A stretch of DNA of 62,645 nucleotides from Hyphomonadaceae bacterium (GTDB lineage Bacteria; Pseudomonadota; Alphaproteobacteria; Caulobacterales; Hyphomonadaceae). The stretch lies in assembly GCA_947478925.1 (NCBI GenBank), contig CANJXY010000004.1, forward strand, positions 1 through 62,645. Reading direction: 5' to 3'. Positions 27,358 to 35,722 of the stretch are shown here, in pieces (position 1 is the first letter of the stretch; the number at the start of each line of letters is the position of its first letter). The position numbers were made by a program, and so were the translations under genes. Below the pieces are notes generated by a model. The model ran no database searches. It was not told the origin of the DNA and saw only the letters and a list, made by a program, of their open reading frames with translations.

Positions 27358-27377
27358 GGGCGGCTGTAAAGCCGCCC
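27358..27377 (-). terminator. Hairpin between the small membrane protein and the amidohydrolase
   Basis: GGGCGGCT and AGCCGCCC form a perfect 8-bp stem with a four-base loop (GTAA on plus). On the minus strand it lies about 80 bases after the stop of the 49-residue gene and is followed by TTCTGATT. Confidence 0.6.
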
Positions 27378-27457
27378 CTCCTCCACCACCCGCGCCTTTG
27401 CCGGCGTCTATCGGACATCAGGATGCGCAGGACAGGGCTATGCCCGGTCCCGTCGCC

Positions 27458-27607
27458 TCAGGTGTCCAGTTCGTCGTGATACATGTCACCCATCAGGGTG
27501 CTCTCGCCTGTGTTGAGAACCTTGAAGAGCCAGGCAAGTATGGCGATAGCAATAACCACCCAGTGCAGCGCAGGATTTTGCGCCGCTTCCACCATCTCGT
27601 CCCACAT
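27458..27607 (-). CDS. Small membrane protein (49 residues)
   Basis: A very short gene starting MWDEMVEAAQ and carrying one transmembrane helix (HWVVIAIAILAWLFKVL, residues 15-31). A short acidic tail, ending YHDELDT, follows. An SD-like GGGAG lies upstream of the ATG, and a hairpin follows the stop. No homologue is recognised. The clear helix, the biased charge distribution and its own terminator support it as real; the function is unknown. The single helix with acidic ends suggests a regulatory or structural peptide of a membrane complex, which is inference. Confidence 0.65.
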   Translation of the reverse strand: MWDEMVEAAQNPALHWVVIAIAILAWLFKVLNTGESTLMGDMYHDELDT

Positions 27608-27830
27608 GTCCCGCTGTTCTCCCGCGACTTGGGATCACCATAGACGACTGAAATTAACGAAGCCTCTCGCAAAACTTTCACAGAGGTAAGCAACGCAGTT
27701 TTTATGAGTGAGGCAGCGACTTTTTTGCCTGTGGCCGCAAGTCGCGGCAGCGTCCTGCTCACATCGACCGCGGATGCGCGCGGGCAGTTCCTCTTGCCGC
27801 TCAAACGAATTCAGTGGCAGTTGGCGAGCC

Positions 27831-28469
27831 ATGACCCGAGGCGGCTCCAGCAATCGAACAGGCGGCGTATCTCAGGGCGCTCCGCGCGCCTGGCAACGCA
27901 TGCTGTCAGGCCGCAGGCTCGATCTTCTCGATCCCTCTCCGCTCGATATCGAGATTGAGGATATCGCGCATGGCCTGGCCCGCGTCGCGCGCTGGAACGG
28001 CCAGACCAAGGGTGACCAGCCATTTTCCGTGGCCCAGCATTCCGTGCTGGTCGAAGACTTCCTGGCACACGTCTGGCCGAAGTCGTCGGCTACCGACAGG
28101 CTCGGCGCGCTGCTCCACGATGCGCCGGAATACGTGATCGGCGACATGATCTCGCCGTTCAAGAATGCGCTAGGCGTCGACTACCGTCAGTTTGAGGCAA
28201 GGCTCGAAGCCGCCATCCACATCCGCTTCGGCCTCCCGACCAAAATGTCAGTGGAGCTAAAGGCCCGCATCAAGGCTGCCGACCAGTCCGCAGCCTTCTA
28301 CGAAGCGACGCGCCTCGCCGGTTTCGACATCGACGAAGCCCTCGACTTCTTCGGCGCACCGCCCCCCGGCGCCGCTCCCGATATGGCCCCGCTCTCCCCC
28401 ACGGACGCCCAGGCCCAGTTCCTGGAGCGCTTTGCTGCGCTGCAAGCCGAGATGGACGCAGGAAGGTAG
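27831..28469 (+). CDS. HD-domain phosphohydrolase (YfbR-like)
   Basis: A 212-residue protein of the HD family related to 5'-deoxynucleotidases. It has VAQHSVLV with His70, LLHDAPEY with His96-Asp97 and a following Asp105 in IGDMISP. The N-terminal RMLSGRRLDLLDPSP and DIEIEDIAHGLARVARWNG are typical of the alphaproteobacterial group. The ATG at 27831 is chosen because homologous N-termini extend beyond the internal ATG at 27900; the ribosome site is weak. It lies 55 bp before a CX5R phosphatase and heads the cluster leading to the nad genes, so a nucleotide-related role is plausible. Confidence 0.85.
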   Translation: MTRGGSSNRTGGVSQGAPRAWQRMLSGRRLDLLDPSPLDIEIEDIAHGLARVARWNGQTKGDQPFSVAQHSVLVEDFLAHVWPKSSATDRLGALLHDAPEYVIGDMISPFKNALGVDYRQFEARLEAAIHIRFGLPTKMSVELKARIKAADQSAAFYEATRLAGFDIDEALDFFGAPPPGAAPDMAPLSPTDAQAQFLERFAALQAEMDAGR

Positions 28470-28524
28470 CCAAGTGCTCACCATTCCAATTCCGTTTGTC
28501 GCAAAGCCGACCTAGTCTAGCGCC

Positions 28525-29055
28525 ATGTCGATCTGGATCTGCTCTCTCGCCGCCGCCCCGCAGCTTGTCCGCCAGCTGCGGCCGTCGCGGGTCGTAAGCC
28601 TGCTCAGCCCCTACGACACCTTTCCCACGTTCGAAGGCTTCAGCAGCGAACTCCACCTGCAGGTGCCGATCCACGATATCGTCGATGACGTTGGCGACTG
28701 GCGCGCACCTGACCTTTCGGACGCCGAAAGCGTCATCAAATTCGTGCACCCTTGGGACCGCGCTGCCCCCATGCTGATCCACTGCTGGGCTGGCATTTCC
28801 CGCTCCACCGCCAGCGCTTTCATCACGGCCTGCGTCCACAACCCGGACGCCGACGAACACGAAATCGCCAAGGCCATCCGCGACGCCTCGCCGACCGCGT
28901 CGCCGAACCGCCGCCTCGTCGCTCATGCTGACGCCCTGCTCGGCCGCAACGGACGGATGAACCGCGCCGTCGACTCGATTGGCCGAGGTTCAGCCGCGAT
29001 GGAAGCGCAGGCTTTCTCAATCCCGTCGACCTACACGGCAGCACGCGGATCATGA
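28525..29055 (+). CDS. CX5R protein-tyrosine/dual-specificity phosphatase-like protein
   Basis: A 176-residue cytoplasmic protein with the phosphatase signature HCWAGISRS at 86-94 (Cys87 nucleophile, Arg93). The Asp-bearing loop is probably in HDIVDDVGDW near 50-59. It matches a group of short alphaproteobacterial DSP-like phosphatases. The stop codon overlaps the start of the Nudix regulator downstream (ATGA), which implies coupled translation. The substrate could be a phosphoprotein or a small phosphate ester; the nad neighbourhood makes a nucleotide-linked substrate worth considering. Confidence 0.83.
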   Translation: MSIWICSLAAAPQLVRQLRPSRVVSLLSPYDTFPTFEGFSSELHLQVPIHDIVDDVGDWRAPDLSDAESVIKFVHPWDRAAPMLIHCWAGISRSTASAFITACVHNPDADEHEIAKAIRDASPTASPNRRLVAHADALLGRNGRMNRAVDSIGRGSAAMEAQAFSIPSTYTAARGS

Positions 29056-30008
29056 CGGCAACGCCTATCGCAGTTGGCCTGTCTGCCGTGATCGTCGCCG
29101 CTGATGGCAAGGCGCCTTATGCACTGACCACGCGCCACGCCGATGGCATGGCAGGCCTGCCGCACGGGCGATTCGACCCCAGCGGCCACCGCACTTTCGA
29201 ACTCGGCCTGCGCGACTGGGTGCGCGCCCAGACAGGCTTCGAGCCCGGCTATGTCGAACAGCTCTACACATTTGGCGACCTCGGACGGGAGTTGCCGCAG
29301 GCCGAACTCAACGATGCGCCGACTGGCGCACGTCTAATCTCGGTCGGGTATCTCGGTCTCACGCCGGAACGCACCGACATCTCGGCCTTCGACGCCGTCT
29401 GGCGGGATTGGCACCGGCATTTCCCGTGGGAAGACCATCGCCAAGGCCGCCCCGCCCTCATTGCCGAAGCCATCGCACCAGCACTGCTCGCCTGGGCAGA
29501 CGCAGGGGGAAAGCAGTCCGCTACCCGCCTGTCGCGCGTGCAGCTCGCCTTCGGCCTCGACGATCAGCCCTGGATCGAAGAACGCACTTTGGAACGCTAC
29601 GAACTCATCTACGAGGCCGGCCTCGCCCCTGAGTCCGTCCGCGACAGCGGCCGCAAACCCGTGAAGGCGCCATCGGCTGCACTCGGCGAGCCGATGATCT
29701 CAGACCACCGCCGCATCCTCGCCACTGCCATCGGCCGCCTGCGCGGCAAAATCAAATACCGCCCTGTCGTGTTCGAACTGATGCCCGAACGTTTCACGCT
29801 TCTGGACCTCCAGAAAGTCGTGGAATCGATCCTCGGCCTGCCTCTACACAAGCAGAACTTTCGCCGCTCGCTCGACCGCTCGGGTCTCGTGGTCGGCCTC
29901 GGCCAATTCACGCAGGCCACCGGCGGCCGTCCCGCCGAACTCTTCCGCTTCCGTCGCGAAGCCCTGCGGGAAGGCCACGCCTCGGGCGTTCAGACGCCCC
30001 GCGGCTGA
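29052..30008 (+). CDS. nrtR: NrtR/NadQ-type Nudix-related regulator of NAD synthesis
   Basis: A 318-residue protein with an N-terminal Nudix-like domain (to about 150) and a C-terminal winged helix. RGKIKYRPVVFELMPERFTL leads to LLDLQKVVESILG and NFRRSLDRSGLVV, with the ending GGRPAELFRFRREAL. This arrangement is that of Nudix-related NAD regulators of COG4111, called NrtR in several phyla and NadQ in alphaproteobacteria. The canonical catalytic Nudix box (REUXEEXGU) is not intact, so it probably binds an NAD-related ligand rather than hydrolysing it. It sits directly upstream of nadABC, which carries two palindromes in front. It overlaps the phosphatase gene by 4 bp. Confidence 0.85.
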   Translation: MTATPIAVGLSAVIVAADGKAPYALTTRHADGMAGLPHGRFDPSGHRTFELGLRDWVRAQTGFEPGYVEQLYTFGDLGRELPQAELNDAPTGARLISVGYLGLTPERTDISAFDAVWRDWHRHFPWEDHRQGRPALIAEAIAPALLAWADAGGKQSATRLSRVQLAFGLDDQPWIEERTLERYELIYEAGLAPESVRDSGRKPVKAPSAALGEPMISDHRRILATAIGRLRGKIKYRPVVFELMPERFTLLDLQKVVESILGLPLHKQNFRRSLDRSGLVVGLGQFTQATGGRPAELFRFRREALREGHASGVQTPRG

Positions 30009-30083
30009 CCCACCCGGACTTCGCGCCTACATGGCGAACGATTCCTACTCGACGGAATGACCGTTTTGTGAGACAGTAGTTAT

Positions 30084-30096
30084 GCTCAAGTTGAGC
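30084..30096. promoter_or_regulatory. Candidate operator 1 for the Nudix regulator
   Basis: GCTCAAGTTGAGC is a perfect palindrome around a central G, flanked by TAT on the left and TTAAG on the right. It lies 117 bp before nadA and 76 bp after the regulator gene. Confidence 0.65.
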
Positions 30097-30154
30097 TTAA
30101 GTAGCCGCCGGTAACGCCTTTCCCTTGAAAGGCATTTTTTCAGGCCTACCTTAT

Positions 30155-30167
30155 GCTCGAATTGAGC
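30155..30167. promoter_or_regulatory. Candidate operator 2 for the Nudix regulator
   Basis: GCTCGAATTGAGC differs from operator 1 at two positions and has the same left flank (TTATGCTC). Its centre is 71 bp from the first, close to seven helical turns, so two bound dimers would face the same side of the DNA. Confidence 0.65.
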
Positions 30168-30212
30168 ACAAGGGCGATACCCCCGCCCCTGTCAGAGCTG
30201 GAGGGACCAAAG

Positions 30213-31355
30213 ATGGCCCGGGTTATCGAATTTGGACAAGGCTGCGATATCCCCGCAGCCCGCCGCCGCCCCTCAGCAGCCGAAGCGCGCGACCTCGCCT
30301 ACAATGACGAGGTCAAAGCTGCGACCGATCACCTGTACGCGCTGGTGAGGGACTTCATCACGCCGATGGAATGGCCGGCGGTCGCCCCGTTCGTCTTCCA
30401 CATCAACAAGCTCAAGGCAGCAAAGAACGCCGTCATTCTCGCGCACAACTACATGACGCCGGACGTGTTCCAGCTCGTTGGCGATTTCCGGGGTGACTCG
30501 CTCCAGCTAGCGCGGGAAGCTGCCCGCACAGACGCCAAGGTTATTGTCCAGGCCGGCGTCCACTTCATGGCCGAAACCTCGAAAATCCTCTGTCCGGACA
30601 AGACAGTGCTAATTCCCGACACGCGGGCCGGCTGTTCGCTGGCGGCCTCGATCACGGGAGCCGACGTGCGGCTGATCCGCCAGCGTTACCCCAATCTGCC
30701 GATCGTGACCTATGTGAACACCACAGCCGACGTGAAGGCTGAGTGCGATATCACCTGTACCTCGTCCAATGCCGCCCAGGTCGTCGAGCACATCGCCGCC
30801 GAATGGGACGTCGATACCGTGATCATGGTCCCGGACGAGTTCCTCGCCCGGAACGTGGCTGCCAACACCGACATCAAGATCATCGCTTGGGAGGGCCATT
30901 GCGAGGTCCACGAAAAGTTCTCTGGCGAGGATGTCCGCCAGATCCGTGAGGCACATCCGGGCGCGATTGTGCTGGCGCACCCTGAATGTCCACCGGATGT
31001 CCTTGAAGAAGCCGACTTTGCCGGGTCAACATCGGCACTGTCGAACCAGGTGAAGGAATCAGGCGCTCGCAAGGTCGTCCTCCTCACCGAGTGTTCGATG
31101 AGCGATAACGTCGCCGCGGACAATCCCGGCGTGGAGTTTGTTAAACCATGCAACCTCTGCCCTCACATGAAGCGCATCTCGCTGGAGAACATCTACGACG
31201 CGCTCCTGACGATGAAGCACGAGGTCACGGTGCCGGAGAACGTGCGTCTACGTGCGAAAGCGGCGATAGACGCGATGCTGGCGCTGGGCCCGCCGACACG
31301 CGCGCCGAACTTCAAGGTCGGCGCGGACGTCTACGCGCACGTCCAGCTGATATGA
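30213..31355 (+). CDS. nadA: Quinolinate synthase
   Basis: NadA condenses iminoaspartate with dihydroxyacetone phosphate to quinolinate, using an oxygen-sensitive 4Fe-4S cluster. At 380 residues it belongs to the longer class. Cluster ligands are expected at Cys127 (ILCPDK), Cys229 (WEGHCEVH) and Cys313 or Cys316 (KPCNLCPHM). Substrate motifs include HNYMTPDVFQ, VHFMAET and the TRAGCSLAAS stretch. The start at 30213 has GGAGGG upstream and lies below both operators; a longer frame would place operator 2 inside the gene. Its stop overlaps the next gene (ATGA). Confidence 0.95.
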   Translation: MARVIEFGQGCDIPAARRRPSAAEARDLAYNDEVKAATDHLYALVRDFITPMEWPAVAPFVFHINKLKAAKNAVILAHNYMTPDVFQLVGDFRGDSLQLAREAARTDAKVIVQAGVHFMAETSKILCPDKTVLIPDTRAGCSLAASITGADVRLIRQRYPNLPIVTYVNTTADVKAECDITCTSSNAAQVVEHIAAEWDVDTVIMVPDEFLARNVAANTDIKIIAWEGHCEVHEKFSGEDVRQIREAHPGAIVLAHPECPPDVLEEADFAGSTSALSNQVKESGARKVVLLTECSMSDNVAADNPGVEFVKPCNLCPHMKRISLENIYDALLTMKHEVTVPENVRLRAKAAIDAMLALGPPTRAPNFKVGADVYAHVQLI

Positions 31356-31834
31356 AATCTCGCCGACCGCTCCATCGTCTTGCCGCTATTCTCGGCTGTA
31401 CCGTCGCACTCTCTGCGGCGATGCCTGCTTTCGCGGATGATGTCGCTGGCGACTGGCTGTTCGACACCTCCAAATTCGCGGATAATGACTGCCAGATCTC
31501 GGGTCGCATCACCTTCACCCAGACGCCGGTGAAGAACACCTACACCTGCGTTTTTGAGAGCGAGCAAATCTGCGGCAGGATCAACGGCAACCTCTACATA
31601 AAGGTACGCCAGAAATGCACGGCACAGCGCATCGGCAAGCAGGTTGCGATCAAGACCGTGGTCGACAAGATTCTCGATCATCGCCCGAAGATTCCTTACC
31701 CCGCGGAATCTTATCTCGCAGACAATTTCATCGTTCAGCTCTCCAACAACAAGGCTGAGATGAACGGCTCGCACTATGACGCGCAGCGTCAGCTCAAAGC
31801 GCGCTTCTGGCGCGATGTCGAGCTGATCGGGTAG
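31352..31834 (+). CDS. Secreted four-cysteine protein inside the nad operon (paralogue 1)
   Basis: A 160-residue protein with a signal peptide ending in AFA-D (residues 26-29). The mature domain starts GDWLFDTS and has four Cys at 47, 66, 74 and 89, then YLADNFIVQL and a C-terminal FWRDVELIG. It is paralogous to the next gene: the four Cys, the G-x-W start, the YAADxF/YLADNF motif and the ending ELxG align almost without gaps. The start codon overlaps the nadA stop (ATGA), which points to coupled translation. It has no known family and no enzyme motif. A two-disulfide periplasmic fold is inferred. Confidence 0.8.
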   Translation: MKSRRPLHRLAAILGCTVALSAAMPAFADDVAGDWLFDTSKFADNDCQISGRITFTQTPVKNTYTCVFESEQICGRINGNLYIKVRQKCTAQRIGKQVAIKTVVDKILDHRPKIPYPAESYLADNFIVQLSNNKAEMNGSHYDAQRQLKARFWRDVELIG

Positions 31835-31854
31835 ATGGCCATGGCGAGGACGGG

Positions 31855-32334
31855 ATGAAGCACGCAGTTTCGCTCGGCATTCTCGCCAGCCTTTTTCTGT
31901 TTTGCACCAGCGTCACCTCGGTGAACGCAGAGTCTCCAGCGCCGTCGCCGGTTGGCGCTTGGTCGTTCATGACCAGCACGATGAGTGAGGGCTGCACGCT
32001 TTCCGGTTCGATGAACATCACGCGTAAAACCAACAAAACCATGGCCTGCACGTTCAAGGCTGTGTGGGCCTGCACGCAGGTCGCCCCCCGCTCCGTCGAG
32101 ACGGACCAGACCTGCACCGCAAAACAGTCCGGCAGCGCTGTCACCATCACCAGCAAGATCGCAAAAATCGGCAAAGTCACACCCGCCAACTACGCGGACT
32201 TCATGCGTGCCAACTACGCCGCCGACCACTTCCAGGTGAAGATCGACACCTCCGGCGATCGCATGGACGGGCTGTTCCATTCCTATGGCCAGGCGTCAGT
32301 GGTTTTCCGCAGACATCTCGAACTGGTTGGCTGA
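31855..32334 (+). CDS. Secreted four-cysteine protein inside the nad operon (paralogue 2)
   Basis: A 159-residue exported protein; signal peptide ends near VNA-E. Cys residues are at 47, 65, 73 and 87, nearly the same spacing as in the upstream paralogue, and GAWSFMTS, ANYAADHFQVKI and FRRHLELVG match its landmarks. Sequence identity outside these points is low, so the duplication is old or the pair diverged fast. It ends three bases before the nadB start, so it must be cotranscribed with the nad genes. The function is unknown. Confidence 0.8.
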   Translation: MKHAVSLGILASLFLFCTSVTSVNAESPAPSPVGAWSFMTSTMSEGCTLSGSMNITRKTNKTMACTFKAVWACTQVAPRSVETDQTCTAKQSGSAVTITSKIAKIGKVTPANYADFMRANYAADHFQVKIDTSGDRMDGLFHSYGQASVVFRRHLELVG

Positions 32335-32337
32335 CAC

Positions 32338-33864
32338 GTGGCAAACCGTGACATCCTCATCGTCGGCGGTGGCCTCGCCGGACTTTTCCTCGCGCTGAAG
32401 CTCGCGCCCCGTCGTTGCACGGTCATAGCGCTTGCGCCGCTGGGACAGGCAGCGGCTTCGGCTTGGGCGCAAGGCGGCCTTGCCGCCGCGCTGTCGCCCG
32501 AGGACAACCCCTCGCTCCATGCGGCAGACACCGTCGCCGCCGGCGCGGGTATCGTCGATCCCGTCGTCGCCCGCCTGATCGCCAAGGAAGGCGCGAACCG
32601 TGTGCGTGATCTGCTTGAACTTGGCGTGCCGTTCGATCGCACCGCCGACGGCGAACTTGCCTTGTCGCTTGAAGCTGCACACTCACGCGCACGCGTCGCG
32701 CGCGTCTCGGGCGATCTCGCCGGCAAGGCGATCATGGAATCGCTCACCTACGCCGTGGCCTCCTCCGCACATATCGAAGTGATCGACCGCGTGAAGGCGC
32801 TGGCGCTGCTGCAGGATACGAATGGTCGCATCGCTGGCGTGCTGGCGAAGGATGCGACAGGCAGGACGCTTGAACTCCACGCACGGGAGACTGTGCTGTG
32901 TGCCGGTGGTTCCGGCGGCCTCTTTGCCATCACCACCAATCCGCGTTCATCGCAAGGCGATGCGATGGCGATGGCTTACACCGCGGGCGCGTTGATCGCC
33001 GATCCGGAGTTTGTGCAATTCCATCCCACCGCCATCGACATTGGCCGCGACCCCGCCCCACTTGCCACCGAAGCCCTGCGCGGTGAAGGCGCAAAGCTGA
33101 TCGATCGTACCGGCCGCGCCTTCATGACTGACTACCACCCGCTCGCAGACCTTGCCCCGCGCGACGAAGTGGCCCGTGCTATCCACTGCGAGCGCGCCGC
33201 CGGTCGCGGTGCATTCCTCGATTGCCGCGCAGCCATCGGCGCGCACTTCCCGGATCACTTCCCTACGGTGTTTGAGACCTGTCGCTCCGCCAACATCGAT
33301 CCGCGCGAACAGCCCATTCCCGTCGCTCCGGCCATGCACTATCACATGGGCGGCGTGGTCACTGATCTCTGGGCGCGAACATCGCTGGAAGGCTTGTCGG
33401 CGTGCGGGGAGACGGCGTCTACCGGCGCCCATGGCGCCAACCGCCTCGCCTCCAACTCGCTGCTCGAAGCCGTCGTGTTCGCCGAGCGCGCCGCCCGCCG
33501 CCTGCGCGACTCCAACCTGCCCGAAGCCGGCCCAGCCACGGCAACTTCGCCGCCCGAACTCAACGAGCTGTCGCTGGTCGAACTGCGCAAGCGCATGCAC
33601 GGACAGGTCGGCGTGGTGCGTGATGCCCCTGGCCTTGGCGCAACGCTCGACTGGATCACAGCTGCCAAAACAAATGTCGGCCAGGCCCGTGCGCTTGTCG
33701 CATCGTACCTCATCACCGCCGGCGCCTTCGCACGGCAGGAAAGCCGTGGCGGTCACTATCGCAGCGACTATCCTGAACACGCCCCCCCTCACCGTACCTT
33801 CATGCGCAAAGGCGAGGACGGCCTTCCCCTGATCCAGCATTCCGCAATCGCGGCCGGAGCCTGA
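32338..33864 (+). CDS. nadB: L-aspartate oxidase
   Basis: NadB oxidises L-aspartate to iminoaspartate with FAD and hands it to NadA. It is a 508-residue member of the succinate dehydrogenase/fumarate reductase flavoprotein family. The dinucleotide motif IVGGGLAGLFLAL is at 6-18, the substrate-binding loop AAASAWAQGGLAAALS is near 39, and PAMHYHMGGVVTD and ACGETASTGAHGANRLASNS complete the FAD site. The start is GTG at 32338, three bases after the previous stop, and ribosomes may reinitiate from it. All catalytic landmarks look intact. Confidence 0.95.
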   Translation: MANRDILIVGGGLAGLFLALKLAPRRCTVIALAPLGQAAASAWAQGGLAAALSPEDNPSLHAADTVAAGAGIVDPVVARLIAKEGANRVRDLLELGVPFDRTADGELALSLEAAHSRARVARVSGDLAGKAIMESLTYAVASSAHIEVIDRVKALALLQDTNGRIAGVLAKDATGRTLELHARETVLCAGGSGGLFAITTNPRSSQGDAMAMAYTAGALIADPEFVQFHPTAIDIGRDPAPLATEALRGEGAKLIDRTGRAFMTDYHPLADLAPRDEVARAIHCERAAGRGAFLDCRAAIGAHFPDHFPTVFETCRSANIDPREQPIPVAPAMHYHMGGVVTDLWARTSLEGLSACGETASTGAHGANRLASNSLLEAVVFAERAARRLRDSNLPEAGPATATSPPELNELSLVELRKRMHGQVGVVRDAPGLGATLDWITAAKTNVGQARALVASYLITAGAFARQESRGGHYRSDYPEHAPPHRTFMRKGEDGLPLIQHSAIAAGA

Positions 33865-33865
33865 C

Positions 33866-34729
33866 GTGACCAATCATCTTCCTATCCCGCCTCTGCCAGA
33901 CGTGGTGATCGAGCCCTTGGTGCGGCTGGCGCTTGCCGAGGATTTCGGGCGTAGCGGCGATATCACCACCGACGCCGTCATTCCCGCCTCCGCGCGCATG
34001 AAGGCGTTGATGAGCGCGCGCGAGCCTGGCATTGCTTCTGGCTATGACGCCGCGCGCCTGGCTTTGCGTCTGGTCGACCCCCAGGCGACGTGGACGACGC
34101 TCACCGAGGAAGGCACCGCCTTTGCCAAGGGCGCGCCGCTCGTTCGCATTGAAGGCTCCGCCCGCTCCGTATTGATGGCCGAGCGCGTGATGCTCAACTT
34201 CATAGGTCCGCTGTCGGGGGTAGCGACACTGACATCAAAGTTTGTCGCCGAAGCTGCCGGCATGCATGCGCGCATCACCTGCACCCGCAAGACGACACCT
34301 GGATTCCGCGCTCTAGAGAAACGCGCCGTGCGCCTTGGCGGCGGCATCAATCACCGTCTGGGGCTCGACGATGCTATCCTGATCAAGGACAACCACATCG
34401 CAGCGGCCGGCGGCGTCGCCGTTGCGATGAAACGTGCTCGCGCAGCCGTGGGTCACCTGCGCGCCATTGAGATCGAAGTCGACCGTCTCTCGCAGATCGA
34501 GGAAGCCCTGCCCTTCAAGCCCGACGCCATCCTGCTCGACAACATGTCGACGGCGCTGCTGAAGGAAGCCGTGGCGCTCATTGCCGGTCGCGCCAAGACG
34601 GAGGCGTCAGGCAGCGTGCGCCTCGAGACGGTAAAAGCAATCGCCCAAACGGGAGTAGATTTCATCTCCGCGGGTGCACTGACGCACTCGGCTGTGAACC
34701 TCGATATCGGTCTCGATTATGAAGATTGA
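33866..34729 (+). CDS. nadC: Nicotinate-nucleotide pyrophosphorylase (quinolinate phosphoribosyltransferase)
   Basis: NadC joins quinolinate to PRPP, giving nicotinate mononucleotide, CO2 and pyrophosphate. The 287-residue protein has the family signatures LAEDFGRSGDITTDAVIP near 19, ERVMLNFIGPLSGVAT near 106, CTRKTTPGFRALEKRAV near 132 and GGGINHRLGLDDAILIKDNH near 152. VDFISAGALTHS lies near the C-terminus. The start is GTG at 33866, one base after the nadB stop. It ends the nadA-nadB-nadC operon and is convergent with the wall hydrolase, 6 bp away. Confidence 0.96.
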   Translation: MTNHLPIPPLPDVVIEPLVRLALAEDFGRSGDITTDAVIPASARMKALMSAREPGIASGYDAARLALRLVDPQATWTTLTEEGTAFAKGAPLVRIEGSARSVLMAERVMLNFIGPLSGVATLTSKFVAEAAGMHARITCTRKTTPGFRALEKRAVRLGGGINHRLGLDDAILIKDNHIAAAGGVAVAMKRARAAVGHLRAIEIEVDRLSQIEEALPFKPDAILLDNMSTALLKEAVALIAGRAKTEASGSVRLETVKAIAQTGVDFISAGALTHSAVNLDIGLDYED

Positions 34730-34735
34730 GCCGGC

Positions 34736-35722
34736 TTAGAGCGGGCGATCGTCGACCGGCGGCAGCGGGGCCTTGGTGGCAATCGCCATCGGCGTATTTG
34801 CATCCAGCGACACCGCGATAAGCGAGCCGTCCGGTTGGACCTCGGCAGGCGGCAGGACACCCTCAAGACCATCGACATCAGCGAACGCCGAGATCGACTC
34901 ATCATGCTCATGACGAGCAGCGAGCGCCGTCCGCGCGTTCGACCATTCCTTCGTGGTCTTTGGGAAGCGATAGAAGATGTGCGTCCCGATTGACGCCGTC
35001 TCGACCAGGCTCGGCGCCCAGTACGGGTTCACATAGTCGGTATGGTAATGCGTCGCGTTGTTCGTGACCGGCGTGTTGAGACCGAGCATCACGTGGAGCG
35101 CCACGTTCTTTGCCCGATCCCAGGCGCCGCCATAAGGCTTGTGACGCACCGACCCATCGCAGGTGAAGGTGAACTGGCAGCCCGTGTTGCGGTACTGGCC
35201 CTGATAGACCACCTCGCAGATCGATTTCGGGAAGCGGGGGTCGTGCACGCGGTTCATCACCACTTCGGCGACAGCCATCTGGCCGACCGGGTCTTCTGAA
35301 CGGGCTTCGTAGTAAACGGCGCGGGCGAGGCAATCGAGCTGCTTGTCCGTGCCCTTGAAGGGGCCAAGGTCGTCAAGCGTGAAGCTGACCAAACCATGCA
35401 GCGCTTCGCTGTCGCGGGCGCGGATTGTCAGAGCGCCGAGCAGCTGATCATTGGTCTCTTCGCTGAAAAGGGCGGCATCCTGAGGCAATGAGGCGGCGTC
35501 AGCACGCGCATTGAACATCCCGGGGCGCAGGTCTGCGTGAACGTCATGCACATCGGCTGCGATGGACTCGGCCAGCACGGCCGCTTCGTTGAGATAGGTT
35601 TCCTGGGCTTTCTGAGCGCCAAAGCGCTGGGCGACGAGCGGACCACCAAAGGCGAATGCCGCAGCGCAGGCACCGATAGACAGCGCACGATGGCGCGCCT
35701 GGCGTTTGTCGGCATCCGACAT
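34736..35722 (-). CDS. SleB/CwlJ-type cell-wall hydrolase
   Basis: A 328-residue protein with one N-terminal hydrophobic segment (residues 13-31) that would anchor or export it. The hydrolase_2 domain (PF07486) starts at LDCLARAVYYEARSEDPVGQ with expected catalytic Glu139 and continues through VAEVVMNRV and CQFTFTCDG to the WDRAKNVALHVMLG region. The family cleaves glycan strands or cross-links of peptidoglycan. In a non-sporing alphaproteobacterium the role is wall remodelling. The start at ATG 35722 is chosen for its GGTGG and its position just before the hydrophobic segment; an ATG at 35776 is also in frame. Confidence 0.85.
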   Translation of the reverse strand: MSDADKRQARHRALSIGACAAAFAFGGPLVAQRFGAQKAQETYLNEAAVLAESIAADVHDVHADLRPGMFNARADAASLPQDAALFSEETNDQLLGALTIRARDSEALHGLVSFTLDDLGPFKGTDKQLDCLARAVYYEARSEDPVGQMAVAEVVMNRVHDPRFPKSICEVVYQGQYRNTGCQFTFTCDGSVRHKPYGGAWDRAKNVALHVMLGLNTPVTNNATHYHTDYVNPYWAPSLVETASIGTHIFYRFPKTTKEWSNARTALAARHEHDESISAFADVDGLEGVLPPAEVQPDGSLIAVSLDANTPMAIATKAPLPPVDDRPL

